64,000 nucleotides of DNA from Vreelandella olivaria (lineage in GTDB: Bacteria; Pseudomonadota; Gammaproteobacteria; Pseudomonadales; Halomonadaceae): the NCBI RefSeq assembly GCF_023507745.1, contig NZ_JALPZO010000134.1, forward strand, positions 121,466-185,465, given 5' to 3'. Positions 20,607 to 29,483 of the stretch are shown here, piece by piece. A program made the translations under genes and the position numbers. The notes beneath the pieces were generated by a model. The model saw only the letters and a program-made list of their open reading frames with translations, made no database searches and was not told the DNA's origin. The stretch's first letter is position 1; every line of letters starts with the position of its first letter.

Positions 20607-22628
20607 TTACAGCAGTAAACGCCGGATATCGGTCAGTACCTCGGCCAGGAAGGCCGTAAAGCGTGCAGCATCGGCACCGTTAATTGCGCGGTGGTCGTAG
20701 GAGAGCGACAACGGCATCATAAGGCGCGGCTGGAAGGTACTACCATCCCATACCGGCTTCATCTGCGCCTTGGATACCCCAAGAATCGCGACTTCAGGTG
20801 CATTAACGATAGGCGTGAAGGCTGTACCACCAATCGAGCCCAGGCTCGAAATAGTGAAACAACCACCCGTCATCTCGTCACGCTTGAGCTTCTTGGTTTG
20901 CGCTTTCTTACCGAGTTCCGCCATTTCCCTGGCAATCTCAATCAGCGATTTTTTATCCGCATCACGCAGTACCGGCACCATCAGGCCATCGGGTGTATCC
21001 ACGGCAATGCCGATATGGACATAGTGCTTCCATACCAATGTTTCACCGTCACCCTTCAAGCTGACATTGAACTGCGGGAACTTACGCAGCGCAAAGGCAC
21101 AGGCTTTTACCAGGAACGGCAACGGCGTCAGCTTCGCTCCCTGGGCTTCGGCTTCCGCCTTCATGGCCTTACGGAAGCTCTCAAGTTCGGTAATATCCGC
21201 TTCGTCAAACTGAGTAACGTGGGGTACGTTAAGCCAGCTGCGATGCAGGTTGGTCGCGCCCATTTTGAGCAGGCGCCCCATTGGCTTCTCTTCGACGTCA
21301 CCAAACTGGCTGAAATCAACCTCCGGTATGGCGGGAATGCCTGCGCCACCAGTAGCTGCTGGTGCAGCACCGCCCTGCGCTTTACCCTGCCCCGCAATGG
21401 CTTGCTTCACATAAGCCTGCACGTCCTCTTTGAGCACGCGCTCTTTCGGGCCACTGGGCTTCACAAGGCCAAGATCCACCCCTAGCTCACGAGCCAGCAT
21501 ACGCACTGCGGGGCCTGCGTGTACCAGCTTTCCATCACGCGGCTTATGAGCAGCCATTTGCGCTTCAGGGCTGGGCGTGCCACCAGAGGCAGTTGCGGCA
21601 CCGCTCTGCTCTGCTTTCCTGGCAGCCGTTTTCTCAGGGGCAGCCTGCTGCGGTGCGGCTTTCTTCTTCGCACCACCGCTGGCAGCCACTTCGATGTAGC
21701 CAATCACGTCACCTTCGGAGACGGTGTCACCCTCTTTGACGGTAAGCTCCAGAAGCTTGCCTTTATAGGGGCTGGGCACGTCCATTGAGGCTTTGTCGGA
21801 CTCCAGGGTGATCAGCGGGTCTTCAACATTAACGTCGTCACCGGCAGCCACACCAATTTCAATGACCGGTACATCAGAAGAGCCCGACAGATCCGGCACG
21901 CGGATCTCTTTGCGTTCTGGCTCACCGTTACCGGTCTCTTCTTCGTCGCTATCACCTTCGGGCTCGCTGGTGGGAGCGGCAGCCGCTTCCTGAGTGGGAG
22001 CGGTGTCTTCAGCAGCATCACCGTCGCCGGAGATTTCCATCTGGCCAATAACATCGCCTTCAGACACTGTATCGCCCTCTTTCACCGAGAGTGACACAAT
22101 TTTGCCGCCATGAGGGCTGGGCACATCCATGGATGCTTTATCGGACTCAAGCGTGATCAGCGTATCTTCAACCTCAACTTCATCGCCTTCACTCACCGCG
22201 ACTTCAATAATTTCAACGCTGTCAGACCCGCCCAGGTCGGGCACTTTAATATCAATGGTCTGCTTGCCGCCAGAGGCCTTTTGGGGAGCGGGTTTGGAGG
22301 GCTCTTCCTCTGTTTCCTGCTCTTGAGCCGGTGTCTCGTCTTCGGTGCTATCCGACGACTCCGCACTGGCTTCATCGCTTTCGCCCCCACTTTCGACTTC
22401 CAGCTCAACGATATCGTCCCCTTCAGAGACCGTATCGCCTTCTTTCACCAACACTTTGATCACCTTACCACCTTTCGGGGCTGGTACATCCATGCTGGCT
22501 TTATCAGATTCCAGAGTGATCAGGGTGTCTTCCGCTTCGATGACGTCGCCTTCTGACACCGCAATCTCGATGATTTCGACATCGGTATCACCACCGATAT
22601 CGGGAACTTTGATGATTTCGCTACTCAA
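20607..22628 (-). CDS. aceF: Pyruvate dehydrogenase E2, dihydrolipoyl acetyltransferase
   Basis: A 673-aa E2 core with three lipoyl domains; the lipoyl lysines are K43, K164 and K279, each in ESDKASMDV. Acidic and alanine/proline-rich linkers separate them. A peripheral subunit-binding domain (AGPAVRMLARELGVDLG) and the acyltransferase domain follow. The active-site motif near the C-terminus is DHRAING (H646, N650), with Asn where many homologues have Asp. Translation begins at TTG (22628), with AAGGAG 7 nt upstream and no ATG that fits. The gene is 59 bp after aceE and is followed by a strong hairpin, so no lpd gene is joined to this operon. Confidence 0.96.
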   Translation of the reverse strand: MSSEIIKVPDIGGDTDVEIIEIAVSEGDVIEAEDTLITLESDKASMDVPAPKGGKVIKVLVKEGDTVSEGDDIVELEVESGGESDEASAESSDSTEDETPAQEQETEEEPSKPAPQKASGGKQTIDIKVPDLGGSDSVEIIEVAVSEGDEVEVEDTLITLESDKASMDVPSPHGGKIVSLSVKEGDTVSEGDVIGQMEISGDGDAAEDTAPTQEAAAAPTSEPEGDSDEEETGNGEPERKEIRVPDLSGSSDVPVIEIGVAAGDDVNVEDPLITLESDKASMDVPSPYKGKLLELTVKEGDTVSEGDVIGYIEVAASGGAKKKAAPQQAAPEKTAARKAEQSGAATASGGTPSPEAQMAAHKPRDGKLVHAGPAVRMLARELGVDLGLVKPSGPKERVLKEDVQAYVKQAIAGQGKAQGGAAPAATGGAGIPAIPEVDFSQFGDVEEKPMGRLLKMGATNLHRSWLNVPHVTQFDEADITELESFRKAMKAEAEAQGAKLTPLPFLVKACAFALRKFPQFNVSLKGDGETLVWKHYVHIGIAVDTPDGLMVPVLRDADKKSLIEIAREMAELGKKAQTKKLKRDEMTGGCFTISSLGSIGGTAFTPIVNAPEVAILGVSKAQMKPVWDGSTFQPRLMMPLSLSYDHRAINGADAARFTAFLAEVLTDIRRLLL

Positions 22629-22687
22629 GGTCGCGCTCCTTCCAAATCGGATCGAGCCGGCGGACTCAACGCCCGCCGGGCAGCGGT

Positions 22688-25360
22688 TTAGCTAGTCAGC
22701 GGGTTCGGCTTGTTGGCATCAATGCCATACTTTTTCAGCGCTTCGCCGACGTGCTTACGATCAATCTCACCGCGGTCAGCCAGGCCACGTAGTGCCGCGA
22801 CAGTAACGAAGTAGCGGTCTACCTCAAAGAAGTAGCGCAGCTTCTCGCGGGTATCGGAACGACCGAAGCCATCAGTACCCAACACAGTGTAGTCATTCGG
22901 CACCCAGGCACGTACTTGATCAGCATAGAGCTTCATGTAGTCGGTAGAGGCGATGACCGGGCCGTCACGGCCTTCCAGGCACTTGGTCACATGGGGCTTG
23001 TTAGCTTCGGCATCAGGGTTCAGAAACGCTTCACGCTCCAGTAGCAGCGCTTCGCGACGCAGCTCGTTAAAGCTGGTGACGCTCCAGATGTCTGCACCAA
23101 TCCCCCAGTCGTTGGCCAGCAACTCGGCAGCGGCTTCTACTTCACGCAGAATGGTGCCTGAACCCAGCAACTGAACACGCCCTTTATCACCCTGGGTTTC
23201 CCTGAGCAGGTACATACCTTTGATGATATCGCCGGTAGGTACGTTCTCAAGTGCCGGATGTTCATAGTTTTCGTTCATCACGGTCAGGTAGTAGAAGCAG
23301 TTCTCCTTGTCGGTGAACATGCGCTTCAGGCCATCTTGAACAATCACGGCGACTTCATGGGCGTAGGTCGGGTCGTAACTGCGGCAGTTGGGAATAGTGG
23401 ACGCCTGGATCAGGCTATGACCATCCTGGTGCTGCAAACCTTCACCGTTCAGCGTCGTCCGGCCCGCCGTACCACCAACCATAAAGCCGCGCGCCTGCAG
23501 GTCGCCCGCGGCCCAGGCCAGATCACCGATACGCTGGAAGCCAAACATCGAGTAGTAGATGTAGAACGGCAGCAGCGTAACATTGTTATTGCTGTAGGAG
23601 GTCGCAGCGGCAATCCATGCCGACATGGCGCCAGCTTCCGAAATACCCTCTTCAAGCACCTGGCCTTTCTGGTCCTCGCGGTAGTACATGATCTGGCCTT
23701 TATCGACCGGCTCATATTTCTGACCTTCAGAGGTGTAGATACCCAACTGACGGAACATGCCTTCCATACCGAAGGTACGTGCTTCGTCAGGAATAATCGG
23801 CACCACCTGCTTACCCAGTTGCTTATCTTTCACCAGACCGTTCAGAATGCGCACAAAGGCCATAGTGGTAGACACTTCACGCCCTTTGGAACCGCCCATC
23901 TGGGAGGCAAAGGTCTTGTCTTCAAGGCTGGGGATCTCAAGCGCTGCAAAATCGCTGCGGCGGCTCGGCAGGTAGCCGTTCAGACGCTCGCGCTGAAGGT
24001 GCATATACTTAAGCTCGGGAGAGTCCTCTTCCGGCTTGTAGTAAGGCACGTCTTTAAGCTGCTCATCAGTGAGCGGAATCCCGAAGCGGTCACGGAACTT
24101 CTTGAGGGCTTCGTACTCCATGCTCTTCACCTGGTGCGCTTCGTTGGCCGCTTCGCCATCGCCGCTGCCCATACCGTAACCTTTTACTGTATGCGCCAGG
24201 ATCACCGTAGGCTTGCCGTTCGATGTATTCACGGCTTCATGATAGGCCGCGTACACTTTGAACGGATCGTGACCACCACGGTTGAGCTTCCAGATGTCAT
24301 CGTCGGAGAGGTCTTTGACCATCGCCTCGGTTTCGGGGTACTTACCGAAGAAGTGCTCACGGGTATAGGCACCACCGTTTGCCTTGTAATTCTGGTACTC
24401 ACCGTCGACCGCTTCATCCATCCGCTTTTGGAGGAGGCCCTTCTTATCCTTCTCGAACAACGGGTCCCAGTGACGCCCCCAAACGACTTTAATGACGTTC
24501 CAGCCGGCACCACGGAACACACCCTCAAACTCGTCCATCACGCGGGAGTTACCGCGCACCGGACCATCCAAACGCTGCAGGTTACAGTTGATGACGAAAA
24601 TCAGGTTATCAAGATTTTCTCGGCCCGCCAGGGAAATAGCGCCCAGGGATTCCGGCTCATCACACTCGCCATCCCCCATAAAGCACCAGATCTTGCGGTC
24701 GTGCATATCTTTCAGCTCACGGTGATGCAGGTATTTCATCACGTGGGCTTGATAGATAGCCTGAATCGGTCCAAGCCCCATGGACACCGTGGGGAACTGC
24801 CAGTAATCCGGCATCAGCCAGGGGTGTGGATAGGACGAAAGGCCATCGCCGTCAACTTCACGCCGGAACTTGTCCATCTGCTCTTCGGACAGACGGCCTT
24901 CCAGATAAGAACGGGCATAGATACCTGGTGCCACGTGCCCCTGAATATAGATCAGGTCACCTTCAAAATCGCCTTTCGGGGCGCGGAAGAAATGGTTAAA
25001 GCCCACATCATATAGCGTGGCCGATGACATGAAGCTTGCTATGTGACCGCCCAGACCAGGGTTCGCACGGTTGTTACGAATGACCTGAGCAATGGCATTG
25101 TAACGAATCAGGGAGCGAATACGGCGCTCCATGAACAAATCGCCAGGCATAGGCGCTTCGCGGTGAACCGGGATCGTATTACGGTGCGGGGTTGTCACCG
25201 AGAAGGGCACCTTCATCCCGTCCCGGCGCAGGCGATCCGCCAGGCGGGTCATCAGGTAGCGGGCACGCTCTTCGCCCTCACGATCCAGCACCGATTCCAG
25301 GGATTCCAGCCACTCCGTGGTTTCGACCGGATCGAGATCTTCTCTTGTCTCCAGACTCAT
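22688..25360 (-). CDS. aceE: Pyruvate dehydrogenase E1, homodimeric
   Basis: An 890-aa thiamine-diphosphate enzyme that decarboxylates pyruvate and reductively acetylates the E2 lipoyl groups. The TPP/Mg motif GDGECDEPE, followed by the family's NLIFVINCNLQRLDGPVRGN segment, is intact, as are TVKGYGMG and the histidine-containing GEGLQHQDGHS loop. The length matches E. coli AceE (887 aa). The ATG at 25360 has a GGAGAG site. It is the first gene of an aceE-aceF operon. Unlike in enteric bacteria no pdhR gene lies upstream; instead the 408-bp upstream region has operator-like repeats. Confidence 0.98.
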   Translation of the reverse strand: MSLETREDLDPVETTEWLESLESVLDREGEERARYLMTRLADRLRRDGMKVPFSVTTPHRNTIPVHREAPMPGDLFMERRIRSLIRYNAIAQVIRNNRANPGLGGHIASFMSSATLYDVGFNHFFRAPKGDFEGDLIYIQGHVAPGIYARSYLEGRLSEEQMDKFRREVDGDGLSSYPHPWLMPDYWQFPTVSMGLGPIQAIYQAHVMKYLHHRELKDMHDRKIWCFMGDGECDEPESLGAISLAGRENLDNLIFVINCNLQRLDGPVRGNSRVMDEFEGVFRGAGWNVIKVVWGRHWDPLFEKDKKGLLQKRMDEAVDGEYQNYKANGGAYTREHFFGKYPETEAMVKDLSDDDIWKLNRGGHDPFKVYAAYHEAVNTSNGKPTVILAHTVKGYGMGSGDGEAANEAHQVKSMEYEALKKFRDRFGIPLTDEQLKDVPYYKPEEDSPELKYMHLQRERLNGYLPSRRSDFAALEIPSLEDKTFASQMGGSKGREVSTTMAFVRILNGLVKDKQLGKQVVPIIPDEARTFGMEGMFRQLGIYTSEGQKYEPVDKGQIMYYREDQKGQVLEEGISEAGAMSAWIAAATSYSNNNVTLLPFYIYYSMFGFQRIGDLAWAAGDLQARGFMVGGTAGRTTLNGEGLQHQDGHSLIQASTIPNCRSYDPTYAHEVAVIVQDGLKRMFTDKENCFYYLTVMNENYEHPALENVPTGDIIKGMYLLRETQGDKGRVQLLGSGTILREVEAAAELLANDWGIGADIWSVTSFNELRREALLLEREAFLNPDAEANKPHVTKCLEGRDGPVIASTDYMKLYADQVRAWVPNDYTVLGTDGFGRSDTREKLRYFFEVDRYFVTVAALRGLADRGEIDRKHVGEALKKYGIDANKPNPLTS

Positions 25361-25458
25361 AGAGGTCTCTCCGAATGACGATAAATGACAATGAGCCCCG
25401 CTAACCCATAGGGCCTGGGGCGGCTGCGGCGTTGGGCCACCACAGGCCAGTAAATAGC

Positions 25459-25473
25459 CGACACAGTGTGTCG
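25459..25473. promoter_or_regulatory. 15-bp palindrome in aceE leader
   Basis: CGACACA-G-TGTGTCG, a perfect 7+7 palindrome with one central base, lies about 100 bp upstream of the aceE start. This is the geometry of a dimeric repressor site. No binding protein is identified. Confidence 0.4.
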
Positions 25474-25490
25474 TGCAGGGAGTTTTTGTT

Positions 25491-25536
25491 CTACATTCAA
25501 CAAGCTACACACATTTGAATGTAGTAAAGCTACACA
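25491..25536. repeat. Compound inverted/direct repeat, probable aceE operator
   Basis: CTACATTCAA (25491-25500) and TTGAATGTAG (25515-25524) are perfect 10-bp inverted repeats. Interleaved are two perfect direct copies of AAGCTACACA at 25502-25511 and 25527-25536, 25 bp apart. The arrangement overlaps the best leftward -10 candidate for aceE, which suggests repression. It does not match the PdhR site of enteric bacteria (ATTGGT-N3-ACCAAT). Confidence 0.6.
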
Positions 25537-25768
25537 AATGTCTTAAAAGTTAGCCTTTTGTATATGCGAAGATACCGCAAAGTCGCCACTCTGCCAATTC
25601 TGTCGCCATGAAAAAGCCTATCGAAAACAATATATTGCACCGCAACATAAGCTATTTACAGCATCTCCTCCCGCCTTTACAACGCTACGACTAACCGGTA
25701 GCAAAGTGTAAACAAACTACCGTTTTATTTACTTACTGGAGAGGCACTTACTTGCGTCTCCCCCCCCT

Positions 25769-26347
25769 TCAAGATGACTGGCCAACCAGCCGTTGATAAA
25801 AATATGCCCAGTCAAACGCAGGACCGGGGTCCGTTTTCCGCAACGGCGCCACCTTGGCGTGGCTGGTAATCCTTGATGAGGTAAGTTGCGGGTAGCGAGC
25901 CATCAGCCACTGGGTAGCGTCTACCAGAGCACGGTACTGCGCTTTGGCGAAGGGGGTTTTATCGTCCCCTTCCAGCTCAATACCGACTGAAAAATCATTC
26001 AACGCTGTGCGCCAGGCCCTTCTGCCAGGATCCCACCAGCGTGAACGACCGGCGTGCCAGGCGCGCTGACCGGCGTCAACAAACTGGATACATTGCCCAT
26101 CACGGCGGATCAAAAAATGCGCCGAGACACGTAAGTGGGCAACCTCAGCAAAAAATGGGTGTTCATCGGGGTTCAACTGATTGGTAAACAGCGCTTCAAT
26201 GGCACTACCGCCAAACTGACCAGGAGGAAGGCTAATCGCATGAATCAACAGCAGCGATACCTCATTGGCTGGCCGGGCATCACAATTTGGCGACGGCACC
26301 TGCCTGGCAGGCATCCAACAGCCATGATGAGCCTCTTTGTCAATCAC
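25769..26347 (-). CDS. ampD: 1,6-anhydro-N-acetylmuramyl-L-alanine amidase AmpD
   Basis: A cytosolic zinc amidase that cleaves the peptide from anhydromuropeptides in cell-wall recycling; loss derepresses AmpC-type beta-lactamases in bacteria that have them. Zinc ligands are H36 in LLIHAISLPPG, the H of SHAKVAPLRK and the D of KTDPGPAFDW. E in VGIELEGDD is the catalytic glutamate. I choose GTG at 26347 (192 aa) because an AGAGGAG site precedes it and the product aligns with the E. coli AmpD N-terminus. In-frame ATGs at 26398 and 26395 are alternatives, but they would run through a TATAAT box used by divergent nadC. No ampE follows. Confidence 0.92.
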   Translation of the reverse strand: MIDKEAHHGCWMPARQVPSPNCDARPANEVSLLLIHAISLPPGQFGGSAIEALFTNQLNPDEHPFFAEVAHLRVSAHFLIRRDGQCIQFVDAGQRAWHAGRSRWWDPGRRAWRTALNDFSVGIELEGDDKTPFAKAQYRALVDATQWLMARYPQLTSSRITSHAKVAPLRKTDPGPAFDWAYFYQRLVGQSS

Positions 26348-26383
26348 GCACACATGCTCCTCTACGTTGTCACGCTCTTTCAC

Positions 26384-26389
26384 TATAAT
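26384..26389 (+). promoter_or_regulatory. Perfect -10 box for nadC
   Basis: TATAAT at 26384-26389 would start transcription near 26396, about 30 nt before the nadC ATG at 26428. The -35 at 17-bp spacing is weak (TCTACG). TTGTCA lies closer, at 26367, with too short a spacer. Confidence 0.45.
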
Positions 26390-26427
26390 GCGCATCACAC
26401 TTGATGACGCTCAGAGAATCCACCGCC

Positions 26428-27282
26428 ATGCATTATCAAAACGCACTTGCTGAAGAGATCCGCTCAAGCGCCGCTCGCCTACTGGCTGAAGACGTTGGCC
26501 CCGGAGATATTACCGCGCAACTGATTCCTGAGAATCAGTGGGCCACGGCGAAGGTTATTACCCGTGAGGCAGCCGTTCTGTGCGGAGTTGCCTGGGTTGA
26601 TGAGATTTTTCGCCGCCTGGATAGCCGCGTTAGCTTACGTTGGCAGGCAGCAGATGGCGATCAACTCGACGCGGACCAATGCTTTTTAGAGCTGGAAGGC
26701 CCCGCCCGCAGTTTACTGACCGGTGAGCGCGCAGCGCTCAACGTGTTGCAAACACTGTCAGCAACAGCCACGGCAACACGCCACTACGTCGATTTGATTA
26801 AAGGCACGGGGGCGCGCCTGCTGGATACACGTAAAACACTACCAGGAATCCGGCTCGCCCAGAAGTATGCGGTAACCTGCGGCGGTGGTCACAATCACCG
26901 CCTCGGTTTGTGGGATGCTTTTCTCATTAAAGAGAACCATATTGCCGCCTGCGGCGGTATTCAGGCTGCCGTAGCACAAGCCCGCAAGCTGGCCAGCGAC
27001 CTGCCCGTGGAAGTGGAAGTCGAAACGTTTGAAGAGCTTGACCAGGCACTGGCTGCTGGTGCCGACATCGTGATGCTCGACAATTTTGCTGTGGAGGATC
27101 TACATGTTGCCGTTGAAATCACTGGCGGCAGGGCAACCCTGGAGGCCTCTGGCAACGTAGATGCCTCCACGCTAAAAGCCATTGCTGAAACAGGGGTTGA
27201 CTGTATTTCCAGCGGCGCCTTGACCAAAGACGTGAAGTCCATCGACTTATCAATGCGCATTACCCAGACCTTTAACGTCTAG
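26428..27282 (+). CDS. nadC: Nicotinate-nucleotide pyrophosphorylase (carboxylating)
   Basis: A 284-aa quinolinate phosphoribosyltransferase that makes nicotinate mononucleotide from quinolinate and PRPP in NAD synthesis. Family signatures are [13 protein letters not shown], the [12 protein letters not shown] phosphate/quinolinate site, [18 protein letters not shown] and the barrel segment [10 protein letters not shown]. The ATG at 26428 starts a typical N-terminus; TTG and ATG codons at 26401 and 26404 are also in frame. It is divergent from ampD, as in enteric bacteria and Pseudomonas. nadA for the preceding step is about 8 kb downstream. It converges on the GNAT gene with a 5-bp gap. Confidence 0.96.
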   Translation: MHYQNALAEEIRSSAARLLAEDVGPGDITAQLIPENQWATAKVITREAAVLCGVAWVDEIFRRLDSRVSLRWQAADGDQLDADQCFLELEGPARSLLTGERAALNVLQTLSATATATRHYVDLIKGTGARLLDTRKTLPGIRLAQKYAVTCGGGHNHRLGLWDAFLIKENHIAACGGIQAAVAQARKLASDLPVEVEVETFEELDQALAAGADIVMLDNFAVEDLHVAVEITGGRATLEASGNVDASTLKAIAETGVDCISSGALTKDVKSIDLSMRITQTFNV

Positions 27283-27287
27283 GCACG

Positions 27288-27812
27288 TCAGGTTTCGATT
27301 GCTTTCAGTTGTTTGACCATCCGGTAGCGCTTTAATAACTCACCGCTCCGCTCTACCCACTGCTCTCCGAGGTTTTCAAAGCCTCGGCGAAGCAGACGCT
27401 CGTGGAGCATCAGGCTCGCCTCGATTTCTGCACGAAATTGCCCCTGCTCAAGCAGCAACCTTTCGGCATGAATCAACAGCGTGGAACCAATTCCCCGCCC
27501 CGCCAGGGAAGGCCATACATAGAGTGTCTCGATACGCCCAGCGCTCACACTCAGCTCCAAAAAGCCAACGCAACGGCCATCACAGGTAGCTACCAACGTG
27601 GTGTACAATGCTTGGCGTGCAGCCCAGGCGCTTGCTTCACGGGGCAGTACATTGGCCCAGGCACGTCGCTCACTCAAATTGTAGTGGGTGGCAGCCCCCT
27701 GCATTACGGCGTGATAAAATACCTCGGCCTGATCGGCGGCATCCCGTGCAAGGCCTGCCCGGTATGTTATCCGTGCGGTGGGAGCTGCCTGGCGTTGGTC
27801 AATATTCAGCAT
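27288..27812 (-). CDS. GNAT-family N-acetyltransferase
   Basis: A 174-aa single-domain GNAT protein. The acetyl-CoA pyrophosphate loop is AGRGIGSTLL (motif A), preceded by the strand IETLYVWPSL and followed by the helix-strand segment EIEASLMLHERLLRRGF. The substrate cannot be told from sequence. The ATG at 27812 has GAGG 7 nt upstream; the frame extends to 27902 without a better site. It converges on nadC and is divergent from trmO. Confidence 0.85.
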   Translation of the reverse strand: MLNIDQRQAAPTARITYRAGLARDAADQAEVFYHAVMQGAATHYNLSERRAWANVLPREASAWAARQALYTTLVATCDGRCVGFLELSVSAGRIETLYVWPSLAGRGIGSTLLIHAERLLLEQGQFRAEIEASLMLHERLLRRGFENLGEQWVERSGELLKRYRMVKQLKAIET

Positions 27813-27998
27813 GCTTACCTCTAGGTTGCTTGACAGCACAGCCGTTAATGAAACAGGCCGCTCACACTTTAATAAAGGCCTGGGGCAGCTATAAAGTTGC
27901 AAACCGCTAAACCGTCAGGCCATGCTCTGTCCGTTATAGGCCCACATATCTTATACTCTCGCCACCCTGGCATTCCGTTACTTCCATAAGGCAGTGTA

Positions 27999-28751
27999 AT
28001 GCACGATATCCCGAGTAGTGACTCTTTTACACTGACACCTATCGGTTACATTGAGAGTGACTACCCTGACAAGTTCGGCGTACCCCGCCAACCTGGTCTG
28101 GCACCAGCGGCCAATGCCAGCCTCGCGCTTACCCCGCCTTTCGACGATCCACTTACCGTACGTGGCCTCAGCGAGTTCAGCCATCTATGGGTAACCTTTA
28201 TTTTTCATCAAAGCCCCCAGCGCTGGACTCCACTGGTACGCCCACCACGCTTAGGGGGCAACCGTAAGGTGGGCGTGTTTGCCAGCCGCAGTACACACAG
28301 GCCTAACCGCCTTGGGCTTTCCTTGATTGAGCTTACCGGGGTTGATACCGCCAATGGCGTACGCTTGCATTTAGCAGGCTGTGATTTGGTCAGCGGCACC
28401 CCGGTTGTCGATATTAAACCCTACCTGCCCTGGGCGGAGGCACGTCCAGAGGCCAAAGCGGGATTTGCTCCCGAGCCCCCTACACGGCTGACGGTAACGT
28501 TTAGTGAGGCCGCCTTGGCATCACTTTCCCTGCGATCCGATGCAGTAACACTACGGGCACTGGTGGAGCAGGTACTCAGCCAAGACCCCCGCCCTGCCTA
28601 TCAGTGCAATCAGCAAACGCCCCGCCTCTACGGCGTGCGACTAAGAGATGTCGACATTAAGTTTCGGGCGGTACAAAATGACGCCACCACCTTAGAGGTG
28701 GTGGCAATTGACAGCTTGTCTATCCAACCCTGTGTTACGCCGGGAAGGTAA
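27999..28751 (+). CDS. trmO: tRNA (t6A37)-N6 methyltransferase TrmO
   Basis: A 250-aa SAM-dependent methyltransferase of the TsaA/YaeB family that converts t6A37 to m6t6A37 in tRNA-Thr. The all-beta fold is evident from [19 protein letters not shown], the conserved [14 protein letters not shown], and [17 protein letters not shown], which is the SAM and substrate site. A C-terminal domain ends with [19 protein letters not shown] box stands 42 bp upstream, with a weak -35. Its 3' end overlaps convergent purC by 17 bp. Confidence 0.95.
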   Translation: MHDIPSSDSFTLTPIGYIESDYPDKFGVPRQPGLAPAANASLALTPPFDDPLTVRGLSEFSHLWVTFIFHQSPQRWTPLVRPPRLGGNRKVGVFASRSTHRPNRLGLSLIELTGVDTANGVRLHLAGCDLVSGTPVVDIKPYLPWAEARPEAKAGFAPEPPTRLTVTFSEAALASLSLRSDAVTLRALVEQVLSQDPRPAYQCNQQTPRLYGVRLRDVDIKFRAVQNDATTLEVVAIDSLSIQPCVTPGR

Positions 28752-29451
28752 TACCCAGGCGGCGACCAACTTCCTCGTAAGCTTCGATCACGCCGCCCAG
28801 GCCTTGGCGGAAGCGATCTTTATCCAGCTTCTCACGGGTGTTGGCATCCCATAAACGGCAGCCATCCGGGGAGAATTCATCACCTAGCACGACCTCGCCT
28901 TTAAAGATCCCAAACTCCAGTTTGTAATCCACTAGCAGCATATCGCCTTCGGCAAACAGCTGCTTGAGGATATGATTCACCTTGAACGTCAGTGTCTTCA
29001 TTTTGGACAGCTGCTCTGGGGTCGCCCAACCAAAGGTTTCCGCCAACGATTCGTTGATCATTGGGTCACCTTTTTCGTCACTCTTCAAAAACAACTCAAA
29101 GGTTGGTGGATTCAGCGCGATTCCCTCTTCCACGCCCAAGCGTCTAACCAAACCGCCTGCTGCAATATTACGCACCACGCACTCGACGGGAATCATCTGC
29201 ATTTTTTTCACCAGGCTTTCAGTCTCGGAAAGCTGCTTTTCAAAATGCGTTGGAATTCCAGCCTCTTGCAGGCGCTCCATAATAAAGGCGTTAAAAATAT
29301 TGTTCACCATCCCCTTACGGGCTAGTGACTCTTTCTTTTTACCATCGAAGGCACTGGTATCGTCACGAAAATGCAGCACCAGCAGGTCTGGGTCGTCAGT
29401 GGTATAGACGGATTTTGCCTTACCGGCATAGAGTTCTTGGCGCTTTTCCAT
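28735..29451 (-). CDS. purC: Phosphoribosylaminoimidazole-succinocarboxamide synthase
   Basis: A 238-aa SAICAR synthetase of purine synthesis that joins CAIR and aspartate with ATP. Signatures include [25 protein letters not shown], the [12 protein letters not shown] motif, LVDYKLEFG and [17 protein letters not shown] lies before the ATG at 29451. It is the last gene of a leftward dapA-bamC-purC unit, the order also found in E. coli. It overlaps the 3' end of trmO by 17 bp. Confidence 0.97.
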   Translation of the reverse strand: MEKRQELYAGKAKSVYTTDDPDLLVLHFRDDTSAFDGKKKESLARKGMVNNIFNAFIMERLQEAGIPTHFEKQLSETESLVKKMQMIPVECVVRNIAAGGLVRRLGVEEGIALNPPTFELFLKSDEKGDPMINESLAETFGWATPEQLSKMKTLTFKVNHILKQLFAEGDMLLVDYKLEFGIFKGEVVLGDEFSPDGCRLWDANTREKLDKDRFRQGLGGVIEAYEEVGRRLGITFPA

Positions 29452-29483
29452 GGGGGCTCCGAAAGAAAGTCAAAATCAAAAAG

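Larger units (their letters stand above)
25361..25768. other. 408-bp aceE upstream region
   Basis: No gene is visible here. It contains the aceE control region: a 15-bp palindrome at 25459-25473 and a compound repeat at 25491-25536, described separately. A leftward promoter candidate is TTAAGA with TACATT at 17-bp spacing; its -10 falls inside the compound repeat. The A/T-rich stretch 25540-25740 shows nothing else. In enteric bacteria this interval holds ampE, aroP and pdhR. Confidence 0.6.

Noticed and set aside
20691..21485. Open frame of 264 codons on the plus strand
   Set aside because: It is a shadow of the aceF catalytic domain and linker.
21700..22600. Regular repeats suggestive of a CRISPR or tandem array
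   Set aside because: They encode the three lipoyl domains of aceF and are far too long and few for a CRISPR array.
23258..25015. Long open frame of 585 codons on the plus strand
   Set aside because: It lies wholly antisense to aceE, has no family resemblance and reflects codon bias of the real gene.
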